Origin: Sthenelais limicola
Lineage: Eukaryota > Annelida > Polychaeta > Phyllodocida > Sigalionidae
Assembly (NCBI GenBank): GCA_942159475.1
Contig: OW804094.1
Span: 45,256,966 to 45,320,965 of the forward strand
Direction: 5' to 3'
Length of the DNA stretch: 64,000 bases
Under the pieces are notes generated by a model. It was not told the origin of the DNA. It did no database searches and saw only the letters and a program-made list of their open reading frames with translations. A program made the translations under genes and the position numbers. Shown piece by piece: positions 60,701-64,000 of the stretch. Positions within the stretch are counted from its first letter, which is position 1. Each line of letters starts with the position of its first letter.

Positions 60701-63674
60701 AAATAATATATGTTGCTGTTACCTGTATGAATTTCATCGTGGAATTCGGCGATATTAAAATCACGAAATGCATGCCTTGAAAGCTTAACCCTCTTGTGAG
60801 TTTGGAATGAGCAGAATATAATATGTTATCGTGATATATCAAGCTCTAGAAGTAGATTATAGTGTGCTCATGGAAAATATTGATCCTTTCTCTATTGAGT
60901 AGATAATGAGAAAGTCGATGTTTAGAAAAAATCGTTGTCATCTATTGCTCTTATACCAAACTTGTATGATCGAATGCTTTTGTATCGGGCTCTACAATTC
61001 AAGCTCCTGAAGCTGATCTTAACCTAAAAAATGGGATGGTATTTAACTTGGGATTGGTACTTTTGATAGTTGATTAAGCTCCCCGAATTTAATGGCTGGA
61101 ACTGTATTGTCACCGACACCTATCATTTCACTCGTTTGCTATTACATATTAACCTTGCTGTACCAGAATACCTCTCCTCTATTATAAAATTCGCTTCAGT
61201 CATTATGTAGTGTACATCCGTATACCGTATGAGACAACCCCTAGGGTATTTTTTATCCTTTGACATTGGAAAGGACAAAAAGCACTGGATGAACCCTAAC
61301 CTGACTGGAGACCGTTTATTAGGAAGTGCTTACATCTTGTTGGTATTTCTGATGTGGAGAACGCAGTACCACGTTCTGAAATAGTGCGACGTTAATGTCA
61401 TTTTCGGTAGTCCAAATTACCAAAAGTGAAAGACTGAAAATATTAATTTTGCAAAATTCTTCACTCATAAAATGCAAATATGTTTTATTAACAAGATACT
61501 GGTCGTTAAGGCTTACTAAAAAAATATTTTCTGAATTGGAGTATTTGCTTTCAAATTGCTTATTTATCTTTTGGGAAATTTATCAATTATGCAATACCAC
61601 CTTGAAATTACAATTAACTTTTATTTTATCGTTTTGCGCTTGATATTTGGAATAACCCAACACTATTTAAAACCACTATTAAAACCAAAGAATAAGAATT
61701 AGCAGATCATCGTGATGTGTAGGTATCAGGGGTCTGACCTTTGGGCTTGTTCGGTATCACAGAAAATGCCTATCGGGACTAGTGTTCCCGCTGTATAGGC
61801 CGGTGCTAGAGTGGCGTACTAGACATGCAATCAAATCATTTGATAGGCAATAGCCTTTGATTTTAGAGCTCTGCTCGCCACTTAATTGGGGGCTGATCTG
61901 GGGGATAATTTGAGCGATGTCAGTATAGCTTGCCTCAAGTGACCAGCAGCCTGGTTTTATGGTGCTCTCTCTAAAACGGTTACTCCCTTACATACATAGA
62001 GCCTGGCGCCTTTCTATTTAGTTCTCTATTTTGTTTTATCTTTTCCGTATGTTATTTACATAGGGGAATTTTTTCGAGTCAGTAAACTGGATGGATTTAT
62101 ACAGGCGCAGGGGTGTAACTGTATACATACATACATACACACGGAGAAACATACACATTCCTAGGTGTAATTTTAAATATAAGAAAGTTTCAATCATGTA
62201 AGTTGTTATGATATCAATGTAAGTTTGATTGAGCTTGCATAAATGTCATTAAATACCCAGTTTTTGTGCATCAAATCTATAATGGCATTTGAAGTGAAGA
62301 TGAGTCCATAAAAGGGACATGTAATTCTTTTTGGAACATGACTTTTGTGAAACTATTTCCATTTGTTCTTTTTACTGTTTTACGTCAACACGAATCATGT
62401 AAATAAGAAGGCCTTGTCAAATCGATTAATTCTGACCCATTACATTTTAGAATGCACTCTGCTGCAGTGCATCAATCAATTCATCATCATTCATTTCTCT
62501 CTTTATTTTGAACGCGGCTGACAAGGGCGATGTAGGAAGTACAGGCAAGAGGGGTGGGTGGGTTTCAGTGAGGGGTAAGTGGAACAGCCCGAATTGATGA
62601 TGGGGAGGAGGGTTAGAGATTGGTATTTATGTCTAAAAAAATAATAGCACGCACACGGGAGACCATTGAGGGGGTGTCTTTGGGCAGTTCTTTGAGCTCG
62701 AATCCAAGATCATTAAGTTGGAAGGAGGAGCGACTCCTTTTCTAGTACCCAGCTACCTCCTTATGCTCAGGGGTACTACTACTACTACTAGTTGGGAGTG
62801 CGTAGTCTAGTATGAGGGTGTGTAGGGTGGGGTAGCCGCCAGCATCCGCTTCTCCCGTGTACCTGCCTCTGCTATAACTGCTCCTATCATTCGATGCTCT
62901 CCACTGGGGGGAGGAGTAGGGATTGTACTGGTACTGGCGGTTGGTAGTTAGAAGCTTCCTCCTGTACCTCTCCTGTATGGGCCGGGCCATGCCATTTGAC
63001 CTACCTTGGAACGTATCCAGTGCCTCCGAAACCATTCACTCGCCATTCAAATGCCAGGGCCACTTACAACCTGGCTGAAAAAGTGGATTACAGACATATA
63101 CATAAATGTTACCAAAGGAGTGCGTGGATAAGTGAGATATGTAGAGCTGTGGCTATGTCCCCTGGGATTTTTATTTCAAGTGAGGTGTGTATGTTTTCGT
63201 CACCGAGTCTTACAAATAGCAGTGTCTGACCACGCAGGACAAGGAGGGATTTGTAGAAAGTGGTTACTATACAGTAAGTGTCCGGGTTTAACCTCCGAAC
63301 CCACTTGCTGGAGGCTCGTAGGCTAATATATTATAAAGCCTACGGCGTGCAATGATATCAGATGAGCCCTGAAAGAATCGAGTATAAAGAGGATATTATT
63401 ATGTATGGTCAGTACCTGTTTCCTCCACAAAGTTTCTACCAAATTAATGCTAGTAGTTCTGTGAGTAGAGAGAACACCACCGGATTCTAAATTGCATTGG
63501 ACTAACCAGCCTTATTTTGCCTTAGGATTCACTCCCTGGGTCGAACGGGAGTAAGGGATGTTGGTATAATTCGATCCATGGGGGAAACTTTTGACATCAC
63601 CGAAGCTACTCTGCTCAAGAAAAAATAATATTTGAGCGGCAAATGTTACTAAGATAGTGTCTTTTGCACTGCAG
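57785..63674. other. Intron; no further supported exon
   Basis: Long AT-rich intron. A minus-strand frame at 62745-63035 (97 codons) reads in protein-like fashion and has AATAAA (minus strand) about 235 bases past its stop, but no acceptor upstream. Overlapping frames on both strands at 59277-59685 have no splice support. Confidence 0.5.
62742..63035 (-). CDS. Hypothetical minus-strand ORF, 97 codons (doubtful)
   Basis: Starts ATG at 63035 and ends tag at 62742-62744. Composition is polar and Tyr/Ser/Arg-rich (RQYQYNPYSSPQW, SSYSRGRYTGEADAGG), unlike the low-complexity shadows elsewhere. A TTTATT (minus AATAAA) lies at 62502-62507. It is inside the large plus-strand intron. It could be a nested single-exon gene, a terminal exon of an antisense gene, or chance. 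No family is recognised. Confidence 0.22.
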   Translation of the reverse strand: MVSEALDTFQGRSNGMARPIQERYRRKLLTTNRQYQYNPYSSPQWRASNDRSSYSRGRYTGEADAGGYPTLHTLILDYALPTSSSSSTPEHKEVAGY

Positions 63675-63781
63675 AGTCCGAATGGTTGATCCAGACGGTA
63701 ATAAAGAGAACGAGCCAGACTATGACAATCTCCACTCTGATTCGGATGAAGATGGAGAAATTCACTGGAGGGACGAGGAAA
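63675..63781 (+). CDS. Host gene exon, 107 nt, acidic
   Basis: The acceptor gtcttttgcactgcag precedes the exon and the strong donor gaaa/gtaagt follows it. It starts in phase 2 and ends in phase 1. It encodes VRMVDPDGNKENEPDYDN then LHSDSDEDGEIHWRDEE, a strongly acidic segment with SDSDED resembling casein-kinase-2 sites. The gene continues beyond the window. Confidence 0.85.
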
Positions 63782-64000
63782 GTAAGTTATCATGTTTCTA
63801 TAATTTAATTAATTAATTAAGTGATTCAAATTATTTTGTTTGGGAAGGAGTAATATTTAATTAATTAAATGGAAGTATGAGGGAAAATATGGCATATATT
63901 ATATCCTTTATTAGTTTTGTTTTTGAGGAATACTACCAACTGTTCGAGTATATCGACAGGATCAGATGATGCTGGTAGGGTATTTATTAGTTTTGTTTTC
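63782..64000. other. Start of the next intron
   Basis: AT-rich, with aattaattaattaa repeats near 63808-63866. Confidence 0.7.

Larger units (their letters stand above)
18480..63781 (+). other. Multi-exon host gene, partial (unrecognised scaffold-like protein)
   Basis: Eight strong exons plus three candidate microexons concatenate to 1983 nt, exactly 661 codons, with no stop. Lengths in order: 60, 207, (36), 849, 189, 210, 99, 187, (18), (21), 107. All exons through 55002 are phase 1-1. The 187-nt exon switches to phase 2, which both downstream microexons and the 107-nt exon accept. The gene is cut by the right edge of the window, and 5' exons are probably to the left of it or unseen. The predicted protein has no membrane segment or recognised domain. 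Visible features are R-x-x-S-x-P motifs, RDY motifs, glycine tracts, a Gln-rich helix-prone segment, a basic-proline APKPK stretch and an acidic end. A cytoplasmic adaptor or actin/synapse-associated scaffold would fit, but this is inference. Confidence 0.8.

Noticed and set aside
62996..63110. Plus-strand PPKPF-containing frame as a host exon
   Set aside because: No acceptor upstream and no GT donor after ggattacag.

Overview
The window looks like a piece of a metazoan nuclear genome, most likely a marine invertebrate. It has sparse small exons with GT-AG signals, introns up to about 27 kb, many microsatellites and homopolymer runs, TA-flanked MITEs and one intact DIRS-type tyrosine-recombinase retrotransposon. 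There is no sign of bacterial gene packing, operons or Shine-Dalgarno sites. I cannot name the phylum or species from sequence alone.

Layout. 1-18.5 kb is non-coding as far as I can see. It holds two TA-flanked inverted-repeat elements (2181-2436 and 16403-16567), an imperfect palindrome (16645-16756), a degraded tRNA-SINE candidate (about 5485-5620), a pair of ~128-bp direct repeats (11940-12068 and 12326-12456), a GATTGACTATTTTGA-type minisatellite (13274-13832) and an 80-bp tandem repeat (13972-14161). A 60-nt exon at 18480-18539 is the first recognisable exon of a plus-strand gene. The following ~27.5-kb intron carries a complete DIRS-like element at 19503-24350, with Gag-like, RT/RNase H/methyltransferase-like and tyrosine recombinase ORFs, split inverted terminal repeats and an internal complementary region. 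The remaining exons run from 46022 to 63781, and the gene leaves the window at the right edge.

The host gene. Eight well-supported exons and three candidate microexons (36, 18 or 15, and 21 nt) join into one open frame of 661 codons with no frame conflict. Every exon through 55002 is a multiple of three and in phase 1 on both sides. The next exon shifts to phase 2, and both downstream microexons and the 63675 exon accept phase 2. The protein is low-complexity and probably cytoplasmic: five R-x-x-S-x-P motifs, a run of RDY motifs, glycine tracts, a Gln-rich coiled-coil-like stretch, a PKPK-type proline/lysine segment and an acidic tail. I do not recognise the family. It reads like a scaffold or cytoskeletal adaptor whose pieces can be skipped without breaking the frame, but that role is inference.

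The retrotransposon. All three ORFs are open and carry their expected catalytic residues. The internal complementary region matches the joined ends of the element base for base, which fixes the boundaries exactly. A G-GGT-TTT heptamer lies in the Gag frame inside the Gag/RT overlap, which would permit a -1 frameshift into RT. The recombinase ATG overlaps the RT stop codon. The copy looks young and possibly still competent.
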